Positions 24,855 through 36,443 of a stretch of 64,000 bases of DNA are shown here, in pieces. The DNA is from Anaeramoeba flamelloides (Eukaryota > Metamonada > Anaeramoebidae). The DNA lies in NCBI GenBank assembly GCA_027625915.1, contig JANTQA010000070.1:14941545-15005544 (forward strand), in the 5' to 3' direction. How positions within the stretch are numbered: the stretch's first letter is position 1; every line of letters begins with the position of its first letter. Below the pieces are notes generated by a model that did not search any database, was not told the DNA's origin, and was given only the letters and a program-made list of their open reading frames with translations. Both the position numbers and the translations under genes were made by a program.

Positions 24855-26379
24855 CACAAAAACACATTAAGGTGTTTTTTTAGTTCAATGAAATTTTTGA
24901 TCAGACTCAAATCAGGAAAATGATTTTTTCACTTTCTTCTTCTTCTTTTTTTTAAAATATCTTGTTTATTTTAACCATTGTGAAAAAAAATCGTGTAATT
25001 AAAAAAAAAATCTGTTTTTCACTTTTTAATTGTAAATATTAGATAAAATGAATTTTTTAATTAGGATCATTTACGAGAAACAATTGTTATATTCATAAGA
25101 AAAAATATTCTTCATTTCAATTAGAATATCTGAGTTTAATATCACCTTTTCAAATTAAATCTCTGTAGAATGTATATGGAAGGTCAAAATAACAAAACTT
25201 CAATTTTAATTGCACACTCGACTAAAAACAAGAATTTGAAAATTGAGAATATCTTTCAATTTGTTACTTTTGTTTCCTATTTATCCTATGCAATTATCTC
25301 GAGTTGATATACTATTTTTATAAATACACAATTTAACCAAATTGAACATCACAATCTATCATAAAAAAAGGTTTTTTTTTTTTTTTTTTTTTTTTTATTA
25401 TTGAAAAGAGGTGATTCAACAACTTTACCTCCTGTTTGCCTGAAACAACTAAATTTATTTAGAGTTTTTTATCCGAGCTATAATTTTGGCAAGATTATAA
25501 CTCACAGGATAGCTTGTCTTTATAAAAATGAAAAGAAGAATAAGATATTTTTAATCAAAGACAAGAAACAGAGAAAGAAAAGCAAGAAAAGAAAGAGAGT
25601 AAAAAAATAATAAAAAAAAAAAAAAGCTTAATTAATAGTTTTGGTTTGAACCCGGGGTTGTGTGGGTTCTTGGTTTTTTCCTTCATGTTTCACTGATCGG
25701 AAAAAATGTATTTATCAGGTATTTTTTTTTTTTAAAGCTTGAATAATATTTTAAGAGATAAATATCAACATCCCATCAATAAAATATATGATTAAATGTA
25801 AAGAAATCACTTTTCTGATCGAGTAGCGGGAGTTTGAGTGAGGAGCTAAAAAAATAAATTTTTAGTAAATTTGAAGAAAAATATTTTTTTCAAATTGCTT
25901 TATTGTATGAAGTTTTTGATCAGAAAATTCAAAATTTTGTTAAAAATAAAAGAATGTTTGTCGAACAATAATGTAGTAAATACCTCTCAAAAATTAATGG
26001 GTCTGAAAAAAAACATTTTTTTTATTTTTGGATTTTCAAGGGGATATCCAGTAGAATTTTTTCTAAAAATTAATAATTCAAAATTTTCCAAGGGATATCC
26101 AATGGAAAAAGTTATTTTAATTGACCGATTCAGAATCTTACAAAGAGTATACTTGCAATAATTCTTTTATTCTTAACTCAAAAATTTTTAGATAATCATA
26201 TAAATATAAAATAAATAATAAAATAATTATTGAGAAAAGTTTAATAGTCAATACATTAACACTTAAGTTTTTCGAAAAAATAAAAAGGAAAAAAATGGTT
26301 TGTTAACTGGATCAAATTTCTAAAATTCTCCGCACCTATAAAATAAAAAAAAAAATTAATCTTCAACAAAACTAAACTA
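24855..26379. other. No recognised gene
   Basis: Contains T-run DNA near 25375-25396 and an A/G-rich tract near 25560-25630. Two direct repeats of the form AAGGGATATCCA lie near 26040 and 26090. An open frame at 25401-25610 ends in a Lys/Arg tract and resembles nothing I know. Confidence 0.45.
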
Positions 26380-26535
26380 TTTTTCAAAATTTTGGACACA
26401 CCTCAAATTTTTCCTAAACATATCAAAATCCATTTTTTGTATAAATTTTGTACAATTTGGACTTTTGTTCAAAATTGTTTTCAATTTTAACTTGTGAAAA
26501 ATTTTTAAAATATCATTTTTTCAATTTTTTTTTTA

Positions 26536-27054
26536 ATGGAAGAATTAGAACAAATCCGATTCAATATAATTACACTTCATAATGACGGAATTTCACTCAG
26601 GGGAAATTGCAAAAAGATTAGAAATTGGACTATCAAAAGTTCGTTATTGTATAAAGATTTGGAAAGAAGAGCATCAATTTCAAAAAAAAAAGAGAGGTGT
26701 AAAAAAAGAGAATTTGAAAATGACTTAAAAAAATTTTTGTACTGGAAGAAACTTGCAGAAAATCGTACAATGAGTTGTCAGATTTTATCAAATAAATGTA
26801 AAACAAAATTTCCCAATTCGAAGTGTTCACCAACAACAATTTACAGAATAAGAAAATCCTTAAATTTTGACTACAAGCCACCTCGAATCCGTCAAAGTTT
26901 AAACGAAATACAGATTGCTAAACGATTACTTTTTTGCATTAGACCACAAGTCAAATAAAACTGATTGGGCTCGAGTACTTTTTACCGATGAGTCCTGGTT
27001 CTATTTAAATTCAAAAAACAAGAAAAAATTTGGCGAAGGAGAAATGAACTTGAT

Positions 27055-27093
<39 letters not shown>

Positions 27094-27660
27094 CTTGTTT
27101 ACTTAATATTTTTCTTTTTTTTTTTTTTTTGTAAAAAGATTCTGTATTTGAAGAACGTGAGAAATTTGGGAAAAAAAATTTTTAATTTGGGGGAGGTATC
27201 AGTTATTATCTTCAAACAGAACTAATTGTCATCGAAAAATCAGTAAATACAGAAACGTATATTAATGACATTATTAAAAATTCAAGAGGGTAATCAAAAA
27301 AGCAAACAGGGAGTATGGCTGTTTAAATTGGATTTTTCAACAGGACGGTGCAAGACCCCATACATCAAGAAAAACGATGGATTTTCTCAATCGGGGGTGT
27401 CAAGTTATGAATCCCTGGCCCCCAAATATCCCAGACCTCAATCCCATTGAGAATCTTTTGGAGTATTATGGACCGTCGATTAAAACACGTAAATCCTAAA
27501 AATAAAAAGAAGAATTTATTGATCAATTAATAAATGTCTGGGAGAGTATAAAATGGGAAACTTTAGAAAATCTGACACTTTCAATGGATAATAGAATCAA
27601 TTTAGTGATTGAAAGAGATGGCCAATCTATAAATGGTTTTTTTAAAAGAAAAATAAAAAT
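26536..27660 (+). pseudogene. Tc1/mariner transposase, one intron, multiply frameshifted
   Basis: Begins MEELEQIRFNIITLHNDGIS at 26536, with a helix-turn-helix ending KVRY. The core has LFTDESWFYL (first Asp), QQDGARPHTS (second Asp) and PDLNPIENL (Glu), with 34 residues between the last two. A T-run intron at 27056-27138 has the same codon and phase as intron 2 of Tc1 copy 1. At least four frame changes occur (near 26600, 26690, 27290 and 27455), so it is dead as written. It shares SCxxL...TTIYxIRK and similar blocks with copy 1 and is more G/C-rich. Confidence 0.87.
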
Positions 27661-27680
27661 ACAAATTTTCGTTGTGGTCA

Positions 27681-27878
27681 TTTCACAATTTTGGACACAC
27701 CCATTTTTTTTTTTTATTATTTTATTTTTTTTTATTTTGTTTCAATTTAGAACTTTATCCTTAAAAAACATTAATAGTCAGTAACTGAAAAGTGATTTAC
27801 AAATTAGTTTTCAATAATCGAAAAAATAGAGAATTTTTTTGTCCAATTTTGATTTTGGGTGTGTCCAAAATTGTGAAA
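27681..27878. mobile_element. Nested 198-bp MITE with Tc1 copy 2 termini
   Basis: 27681-27703 and 27856-27878 are perfect 23-bp inverted repeats containing CACAATTTTGGACACACCCA. The core is A/T-rich and noncoding. It shares its right terminus with the 1.5-kb element, so the large element either gained a MITE at its end or the MITE is an internally deleted relative. Confidence 0.85.
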
Positions 27879-28139
27879 AGGGGTTTAATTTCTAATTGAA
27901 AAAAATAAAACCCATAATTAATAAATAAAATATTTTTAGTATAAAATATTGTTAAAAATAATTTCTTTTCAAAAAAAATAAATATTGATTAACTTTCAAT
28001 AAGAAAACACTAAGAAAATACTAGATTAAAAAAAAATTCAATCAAAAATTAATGAAATGTTTTTTATTTTGGAAGGATCTAAAAAAATAATAAAATATTC
28101 TTTTTTTAAAAAAAGAAATTATAAAAATTAGTTTTTTTG

Positions 28140-28255
28140 ATATTTTCTTTTTCTGTTTTCCTTTTCCTTTTCCCTTTTTTTTATTTCTTTTTTTCTTTTT
28201 CTTTTTCTTTTTCTTTTTCTTTTTGTTTTTCTTCTTTTTTTTTTTCTTTTTCTTC
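28140..28255. repeat. Pyrimidine-rich (TTTTTC)n tract
   Basis: T/C-only low-complexity DNA just past the 3' end of gene B. Confidence 0.8.
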
Positions 28256-28328
28256 TTATGATTATTTTTTTTTAATTTTTATTATAGATTTTTAATGAAT
28301 TGTTTGAGTTTATTTGAGAGATAATCAT

Positions 28329-30947
28329 TTAGAAAAAATTAATCCAATTGTCTAAAGTGATTACAAGAACAATTTCTTGATTAAATATATGACAAATTGG
28401 TTTATGGTATTTGTAATGAATCTCTGAATCATATTGATTTTGGTCGATTTTTTCCTTTTTACCTTTCATTTGAGCTTTTTTGATTATCTGTAGTTTTGTA
28501 TTAGTAATTTGTGGAATACAGAAAAGAAGTCTTAAACAGCCTCCACATTTTTCCTTTCCTTCCCATTTATCAAATTGTTTGGTTAATTTTGGATAATTTG
28601 ATTTACCTAGATGATTTCGAAATAACAATTGAAAATCTGATGTTAAATAATTATCATAATAAAGATCCCAATAACTAATTTTCTTGGTATAAAATTTACT
28701 TCCTATTAATAATAACCAATGATCTTTTTTTATTTCTTTTTCGTGTATTTTTCTTTTCTTGTTTTTCGTTATAAGTTGAGTTCTTCTTCTTCTTTTTCTT
28801 CTTCTTCTATTTTTTGTGGTGATAAAAATAAAAGAAAATCGGGCCTTGTTGATTCGTTTGGTTTTATGATCGTCCCAGATTCTTTTTTTTTAATAAATTC
28901 TAAATCATCGTTGCAATTTAAAGAAGATGAATTTCTACCCTTTTTGATCAAAATTATGTGATTTTTTGACCATTCTGGAAGTGGGTTATATCTTATTGAA
29001 TTTGGTTTCTTATTATTTTGTTGTTGTTGTGAAGGAGAAAAGTCTGGTAATTTCCCTTTTTTTGTCTTCTTCAGTAAAATGATTTACAAAGTCATATACT
29101 GTTTTTTGATTAAAATTCTTTAATAAAGTTGCTAAAATTACATCTTCAAAAAACGTCCTCTCTTGAGAATCCTTTTTTGATTGATTTTCAAAATAATTAA
29201 TGAGAATCTGAAGAAATTTTTTATAAATTTCTTCATTTAAATTTATTTCCTTATTTTTAATTTTTTCTTGAATAAATTCTTTGAGAATATTTTCAATTAT
29301 TTTCTCTTCTATTTGAATAGTTGCCCTTTTCTGATCATAATCTTTATCATGATTTGATAATTTTAGATATCCCAAATATTCATTAAATCGATCAATTTGT
29401 TTAAATTCAAAAATTGTCTGTTGTTCTATTTCTTTGAAACAATAAAAATTATCAACAAATAAATCTATAAAGATTTTCTTCTGAGATAACCATCTTTCTT
29501 GAACATTATCTTTGATTACTTTCTTGATGTTACTAATAGAATCTTCTTTTATTTGATCAAAATTATTGATAGTTAAATTATTCTTGTTGTTTTCTCGTTT
29601 TCTTTTTTAAAATTTTGTTAATGAAAATTTCAATCCATCTTGGTCTTCCTTCAAATTCTTGTAAATATTCTTTTTGAATTTGTGGTATTTTTTTGCTTTT
29701 TATTTAAATTGAAAAAGTGGGAAAAATGCATATAAACTTGATCAAGACTCCAAGGTTTAAAAGGAGATAAAATAGTGTATATTGGATGAGACTTCCATTC
29801 AGATCCACTTAAACCATAAGAATCCATTTTTGTAATAGAAAGCTGTGTTCCATAAATTATTCCTTTGAAAAAATTCTTCTACACTTTCTCTAATTATTTT
29901 TAAAAAAACTTTTAAAATGTCTCGTCTATAATCTTCGTTTATTAATGATCTTTCCTTATTTTGAAATAATTACAAAATCCTTCCTAAGAGCCAAATTACT
30001 GATTATCATTTGATCAAGTATGGTCTGAATCCATTGAGCTTCATCAATTATACAATTAATGTTATTAATATTACATAAATTGTTTATGATAAGTCGAATC
30101 TTTTCTTGAAGTTTTTCAATTAAATCACCTAATTTTTTTAACAAATAGACAATTTTTTTAATTTGGTTGGTTTGTTGTATTTGCCATAAAAGGAACATTT
30201 TTGGTGTAAATTTCTGATTTTTCTTGTTATTGTAATTTTTGTTTTTTATTCTTCTTCTTATTCTTCTTCTTCTTCTTCTTCTTCTTCTTGAATTAAAAAA
30301 ATAATTAGAGCTAGTAGTCTTGAAATAATATCAATTTCAACTCTTTTACAGGCTTCTAAAAGTTTTGTTTCATGCCAATCTCTAATATCAATCAATTTTG
30401 AATCAGAATAAATCTGATAAATGTCTTCAATTAAAATTCTCATATTAGAATCTTGATACATGTCTTGTGAATGTACATAAAAGTTAAAAAAGAGAGAATA
30501 CTTTCGAAAAGCATAATCGACTAATGTCCAGGTCTTTCCAACACCACTTGCACCGCATAAAAAAATCAGTTTAATCATTTCATTATCATTATTATCTTGA
30601 AAAGTATTGAAAATTTCTTTCGTTTCTTGAGATGGGTTTTCCTTTGAATGTGAAAATAAACAAGAAGTTAAATTCTTAAATCCTGTTTGGATAGGCCTTA
30701 TTACTTTCGAAAAACTTTGTTCAATTTTCTTCTCCTTCTTTTGTTTATTTTCAATTTCTTCTTGAGATTTTTTCATTGGATCAAATAAGTTCTTTTTGAA
30801 TTTTTCAACTTTGGGCAACTCAAACAAGTTTGAAAAATAATTTGCTAGTTTGGAAAGTTGTTTCTTTTCATGAACATAACAGAAAGACTTTAAATTTCGA
30901 AGACTGTTTTCTTTTGATTTTTTTTTTTTAGTTTTTTTTATTTTCAA
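28329..30947 (-). pseudogene. Gene B main exon: P-loop NTPase plus PD-(D/E)XK-like nuclease, CRN/RHS-like
   Basis: Minus strand from an ATG at 30947. A Lys-rich start is followed by Walker A CGASGVGKTWT (30523-30560) and HSQDMYQDS. Walker B is INCIIDEAQW (30032-30049), then GRPRWIEIF (about 29640) in the position where STAND-like NTPases and CRN/RHS proteins carry a G-x-P-R block. A Glu/Lys-rich helical region follows (29.0-29.4 kb). The C-terminal nuclease fold has RPDFLLFL (about 28.85 kb), KFYTKKI and CLRLLFCIPQITN, with a stop at 28329. At least five frame changes separate these pieces, several in A/T runs. Known CRN proteins join exactly these two domains. Here an upstream coiled-coil exon probably provides the N-terminus. 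Confidence 0.72.
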
Positions 30948-31174
30948 ATAAACAAGAAATTCAAAAAAAAAAAAAAGAGAGAGAGAGAGAAAGAGAAAGA
31001 GAAAAAAAAAAAAAGATAAAGAAGAAGAGAAAGAAATTCAAAAAAAAAAAGAGAGAAAAGCAAGATTTTTGTTTTGTGTCTGATTTAAGTGTGATCAGAA
31101 TTCCAAAAAAAATAACAAAATACAAACATATAATGATTTTTTTTGGAAAAATACTAATTTAAGAAGAGGCTTAC

Positions 31175-31841
31175 CTTGAGTTTTTTGTTCTTGTCGGGGA
31201 TTTTGCTTTTGTGAAACTTTTCCAATTGAGATACCTTTTGTTTTTTTTGTCAGTGCCTGAACATTAACTCTTTCGAATTGTTTATCGATCCTTTCATCTT
31301 TTTTGTCGATCTGTTGGTTTTGTTCTTTGATCTGTACATTTTGTTGTTTGATAAGTACGTTTTGTTTGTCGATTTGTACATTTTGTTCTTTGATCTGTTG
31401 GTTTTGTTCTTTAATTTGTTTGTTTTGTTTATCGATCTGTTCGTTTTGCTTTTCGATCTGTTCGTTTTGTTTTTCGATTTGTAGGTCTTTATCTTTAATG
31501 CTTTGTACTAAAATAATCATTTTACCAATTTTTTGTTTTTTTTCTTGATCTTCTTCTTCTTTTGCATTGTCTAAATGTTTTTTTAAAGTTTCAAAGTCCT
31601 CGTCAAAAATCAGTAACTCTAATTTTAATACATTATGTCTTCTTTCATTTCCTTCAGTTCATTTTTCATTTCATCAAGTTCATTTTCAAGCTTGGTTCTT
31701 CTTGCTTCCATTTGTTTACGTTCTTCTTCCATATGTTTACGTACATTGATCATTTCGTCACGTTCCTGATCAAGCTTTTTCATTCTTTCTTCCATTTGTT
31801 TTTCTCGTTCACTTTTTTTTTTGTTCTTGTTTTGGATTCAT
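31175..31841 (-). pseudogene. Gene B head: coiled-coil exon with ten heptad-like repeats
   Basis: Starts M-N-P-K-Q at 31841 (minus), then the same LDQERDEMINVRKHMEEERK helix as the 24.2 kb copy. Ten 7-residue units follow at about 31265-31490 (IEKQNEQ, IDKQNKQ, IKEQNQQ, IKEQNVQ, IDKQNVL and so on), then VNVQALTKKTKG. The exon ends at 31175 before a GTAAGC donor (31174-31169). The regular Ile at one position and Asn/Gln at others suit a parallel coiled-coil oligomer (inference). A frame change lies in the A-run near 31815 and one near 31630. The next exon on this strand is probably the NTPase at 30947; the acceptor is not clear. Confidence 0.72.
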
Positions 31842-31929
31842 GACCAATTGATAACTTTTTAAAAAATTACAAAAAAAATGAAAAAAATGAAAAAATAAAA
31901 AAATTTAATAAATGAAAATTTGATAACCT

Positions 31930-32000
31930 GATTATCACAGAAACCAAAGAAACCAAAGGAATCACAGAAATAACAGGAACTACAGGAACCACATAAATAG
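31930..32000. repeat. 9-bp repeats upstream of gene B
   Basis: Units such as ATCACAGAA, ACCAAAGAA and ACCAAAGGA. Seen from gene B (minus strand) they read GATTTCTGT/GGTTTCTTT, the same orientation and position as upstream of the 24.2 kb exon. Confidence 0.75.
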
Positions 32001-32090
32001 TATTGATTGTCAGGTTGTTAATTTCAAGTGTTGACAAACCGATAAAGAAAAAAAGAAGCAAATAAAAATAATTTTCAATTATTAATATAA

Positions 32091-32206
32091 GGCACTACAA
32101 AAATTTTGCTTAACTTTTACAAAGCTTTGACACATGATAAGGCTTGAAAGATAATTTCCAACACTTTAAAGGGATTGCAAAAGTCATACAACATTTTGTA
32201 GTGTAT
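32091..32206. mobile_element. Small inverted-repeat element between divergent genes B and C
   Basis: Starts CACTACAAAA and ends TTTTGTAGTG. The inverted similarity extends about 24 bases inward with mismatches; total length is about 115 bp. It is noncoding. CACTA termini suggest a CACTA-type MITE, but no clear target duplication is present, so it could also be a regulatory palindrome. Confidence 0.5.
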
Positions 32207-32265
32207 TTTTTCAAAACATTTTTTTATTTTTTTTTTTACAATCAACCAAAAGGAAAGTGAACCAA

Positions 32266-32717
32266 ATGGAACCAAAAGGAATCAATCAAAACAAAAAGAA
32301 AGAAAAAAAAGAAATGCTTGAAAAGCAAGGTGACGAAGTGAAAGAGGAACTTGATGAAATGCACCAAGTTCGAAAAACAAATGAAAGAAAGAAGAACAAA
32401 GTTTGAAAAGGAACTTGATCAAATGAAACAAAGAAGAGTCAAACTGGAAAACAAAGCTGAACAAATGGAACAAAGAAGAGAGTAAGCAAATGGTGCAAAG
32501 AAGAACCAATCTTGAAGAAGCACTTGATGAAATGAAAGAAGAACTCAAAGGAATGAAAAAAGAAATTGATAAACTCTATGATGAATTTGATTGTTTACAA
32601 ATCGAAATTGAAGAATTATTTGAAAAAAAAAAAAAAAGATAATCCAAGTTAACATTGAAAGAAAAAGAAAATTCAATTTAAAAAGATTGGAAAGAAAAAT
32701 CCAAAGAAACGAAAAGA

Positions 32718-32752
<35 letters not shown>

Positions 32753-32955
32753 AAATCAAAGAGAAAAATAAATAAACCAAAGAGCAAAATCAACAACTCT
32801 ACAATCAAAATGAATTTATCAAAAAACAAAACAACATGATCGATAAAAAATTTGAAAGAGTTAATCTGAAGGCACTTTCAAAAAAATTGAAAAGGTCTCT
32901 CATTTGGAAAGGTTTCACAAAAGCAAAAACCCCTTATAAGAACATAAAACTCAAG
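32266..32955 (+). pseudogene. Gene C head: coiled-coil exon, diverged paralogue
   Basis: Begins at 32266 with M-E-P-K and a Lys/Glu-rich run, within ACCAAAAGG-type 9-bp repeats. The helix contains KEELDEM, KFEKELDQMKQRR and EALDEMKEELKGMKKEI. It closes with VNLKALSKKLKRSLIWKG, homologous to the ends of the other two copies. Frame breaks occur near 32366, 32480 and 32630, and there is a long A-run at 32721-32750. The donor aligned with GTAAGC in the other copies reads TTAAGC here (32956), so this splice site looks mutated. Confidence 0.65.
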
Positions 32956-33061
32956 TTAAGCTTCTTTTTGAATTACTATTTGGATAAAAAATATTTGTTC
33001 TTTACTTTTTACTTTTTGTTTTTTTTTCTTCTTTTTTTTTTCTGAGAAATTCAAAAAAGAA

Positions 33062-35889
33062 ATTTCACTTTTATTGATCGAGAACTTGAAATTTTAAACT
33101 CTTGCAAAATCTATGATCGAGGTTGAACAAAGAAAAAAAAGTACACACTTCTTTTGGTGGCTTTATCAAACCAGCACTATTTTATGTGTCGAATATGTTT
33201 GGGACTGGAAAAACATTTTTTGATAAATCATTTGATCAAACAATTACACAAAATTCTTGAGGAGACAAATAAGACATTTAAAAATCTACAAATAAACCAA
33301 CTTCTAAAGGAAACCAAATGATACATAGAAGAGAACAACGATTTATAAAATTGCAAAGTTATTCTAATTGATATGATAAAGATTGAGGAATATGAAAACT
33401 TTCAATAGTATCTAAAAGACCAAATTATTGAAGAAATAGAAATAGAGATCAGTGAAAAAAGAGAGAAAAAAATTATTACAAAAACCAACTTGGTGGCTTT
33501 CTTGAACAAGGCAATTAAACATCATGATTTTTATATATTCCTTGATGAAATTGATCACAAATCGAAAATGAGGGATTTTAACAAGAATAAAACCCACCAT
33601 TTCCAAAATTATAGTCGAAATATTGAACCCCTCCCACAGAAAAATTCATTTCCCTTTGATAATGAAAATCATTTTAAAAATATTATTATTTTTGGGAAAA
33701 ACATTTGAAAACATTGATATCCATAAAAAGGAAGAAGATCCATTTTTTGTGTGCGTGAAAGTCTTGGAATTTTAGTTTTATTGGGCAACAATATTTAAAA
33801 TATTCTCAAAACAACTATTCATGTTTCACCAACTGATTCTTAGAGAATTTCACTTCCACAATTTTACCAAAGAAAATCTAATTCAACTTTTCAAGGAATC
33901 GTTAATTTCATTCAATAACCAAAATAAAGATAATTACAATAAGAATGAAAATAAAAATGCTAAAGTCGTTTTCAAAAAGTGTGAATCAAAAAAGTTTTCA
34001 AGAAGGGTATACAAATTACTTTATTGGTGTGTATTGTCCATTTTAAAGATACTTTGGAGAATTTTTGAGTCACACTTTTTTAAAATGACTATACTTATTA
34101 TCAATATATGTTTGGTTTAAATAATAATAAATCAGAAAAAGAAAAAGAAAAAGAAAAACCGAAAATAAAAAGGAAAAAGAAAAAGGAAAAGTAAAAGAAA
34201 AATAAAAATAAAAAGAAAAAGGAAAAAGGAAAAAGGAAAAAGGAAAAAGGAAAAAGGAGAAAGGAAAAAGGAAAAAGGAAAAAGGAAAAGGAAAAGAAAA
34301 AATTGATAAAGAAATAATAAATTATTTTTTTGAACAAGTTCTGGTCAAAACAGGAGGAACACCAAGGTTGATTGAATGGATCGGAGATCTTCTTTCACAG
34401 AAATATAAAAATGGAGAAAAATTCCCCATTATTTTAAAATAAAGAAATTATTAATCAATTTTTATAACAAGTCTTTAATTCAATAATTAAAACAGAGGAA
34501 AGAATAGTGAGATCATTTGGTTAAATTCCTGAAAAATTAATTTTTGAATATTAATATTTAAAATATTTATTGGAGCACTTGGAATTTATTTTTCAACTGA
34601 AGATTTTCAATTTCAAATTCAAAATCAAAAGAAGAATAAAATTATTTCATATAGTGGATTTTATCTTATTTACACATTTAATCTTCGTATCAAAGAAGTT
34701 GAAGATATGCAAAAAAAAAAAGAAGGATGATCATGAAAAAATTGAAAATCATTGTTCCTCGTTATTTGATTAAGTATCTAAGAGATGAACCAAGATTTCA
34801 AAGAGGAATATAAAACAATCAATCCCTTATTATTATTGAACATAGACTCACCGAATGAAATAATTGATCAAGGTGGTGAATTTTTTTGAACAAAAGATTT
34901 GTAAAATTTTGGCATTCCAATTAATTATGACAAAGAATTTAAAATTATTATCTCCACATATTAATTCTTTATTTTGTGATTTAATTCAAACCAAACAAAA
35001 TGAAAAAGAAAAAGAAAAAGAAAAAGAAAAAGAAAAAGAAAAAGAAAATGAAAATGAATCTAATAATCAGGTAGAAGAATTTTTAAAATCAGATATTGAT
35101 GATTATGTAATACCATTTAAGTTCCCATTAAATAAACCAATTATCTCTTTACAAAAAATTGAAAATGAAAAAAAAACAAAAAAAAAAAAAGAAGAAGATG
35201 ATGATGATGAACAAGAACAAGAACAAGACATAAATAAATTGATTAACAAATTTAATAATCTAACAACAATGAAACAACAAAATTGGAAGTTACTTTTTAA
35301 AATTATCAATGAAAAATATAAACACCCAACAACTATCATTTTAAAACCAGGACCACAATCTCATTCAGCTGATTTATATTTAATTCACACAGTTAAAGAA
35401 GGAAACGCAAATATTAGATTTATTGTTCTTGCAATTCAAGCAAAAAAATTATTCAACAACTACATCTTTTTAATGTTTCTACTCTTCAAAAAGAAATAAA
35501 AAAAACACAACTTTTACTTAAATACACAAAAGGGAAATTTAACATTGATCTTATTTTTCTAATTTGCATAACTAATTTACAGCAAGGAGGTGAATTTAAT
35601 AGAATATTTGAAAGAAAATCTGACTTTTTGTATCTTCCATTATCCAAAACCAATGAATTGAACAATAAGAACATTAATGATCTTCAGAAAGAAATTCAAA
35701 AAACATAAAAAATATTTTAAAAAAATGTTTTGTTAATGATGAAATTCTGAAATTTTTTCCAAATTGTATTGTGATCAAAAAAAAAAAAAAAAAAAAAAAA
35801 AAAAGACAGAAGAAGAAGAATATGAAGAAAAAATGATGACAATCCCAGAAAAAATGAATCTTATATTTTTTGCACCCAAATCAATATAA
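33062..35889 (+). pseudogene. Gene C main exon: P-loop NTPase plus Q-x-K nuclease, CRN/RHS-like
   Basis: Walker A is MFGTGKT (33199-33216), preceded by GGFIKPALFYVSN. Walker B is YIFLDEID (33534-33557). TGGTPRLIEWIGDLL (about 34350) matches the G-x-P-R block of gene B. A KEKEKE tract and a Lys/Asp linker precede the nuclease: HSADLYLI (Asp at 35371) and VLAIQAKK (35429-35450), the usual D...Q-x-K form. Further coding-like pieces include GEFNRIFERKSDFLYLP and IFFAPKSI, ending at a stop at 35887-35889. At least eight frame changes and stops interrupt it, so it is more decayed than gene B. Its NTPase is clearly a different subfamily from B's (FGTGKT against GASGVGKT). Confidence 0.65.
34130..34315. 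repeat. (GGAAAAA)n/(GAAAAA)n purine tract inside gene C
   Basis: Uninterrupted A/G repeats, with GGAAAAA the dominant unit at 34218-34290. It codes Lys/Glu-rich filler in gene C or results from repeat expansion. Confidence 0.85.
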
Positions 35890-36430
35890 ATCATTTATTG
35901 GGGGAGAAATGTTATAATGCATTAAATGATTTAAAAAAAATCTAAAAAAAACAATTACACGAATTTTTACACCTATAAAGGTAAAACCAAAAAAAAAAAA
36001 AAAAAAATGATGAAGAGCAAGAAAAAAAAATAAATCAATAAAAAAAATATGAAGAAAAAAATAAAAAATGATTAATCATATAAACTAATTCATGTTCATT
36101 TTCGAAAATTTAGAGATTATTCTAACAAGAATAATCAAAAAGAAAAAAGAAAAGTAAAAATAAATTAAGATATGCTAAAATGAAGAAGAATAATCAGAAT
36201 TAGAAATTCTGAAAAAAAAAAAAAAAAAAGAAAAAAAAATTCAATATCAAAATCAATAACTGATACATTATATGGTTTATTGCCAATAAATAATTTTTTT
36301 TTTTGTTTTGGAATTGAATTTTTTGAAATTTTCAAATTTGGAATTTGAAGAGTTGTTTGTTAGATAATATTTTAATAAAAACGTTTTTTTGGAAAAAAAG
36401 TTCAACGGGAAAACAAAAATGACACCCATA
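35890..36430. other. No recognised gene; A-rich tracts
   Basis: Several A-runs (35985-36007, 36213-36229). No supported reading frame. Confidence 0.5.
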
Positions 36431-36443
36431 ATTTTTGATTGGA

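Larger units (their letters stand above)
26381..27879 (+). mobile_element. Tc1/mariner element, copy 2, about 1.5 kb
   Basis: Left terminus TTTTCAAAATTTTGGACACA (from 26381) is matched by an inverted right terminus ending at 27879, with one mismatch in the core. A TA lies just outside on the left (26378-26379) and close by on the right. The interior holds a broken transposase. A shorter element with the same terminus is nested at the right end. Confidence 0.87.
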
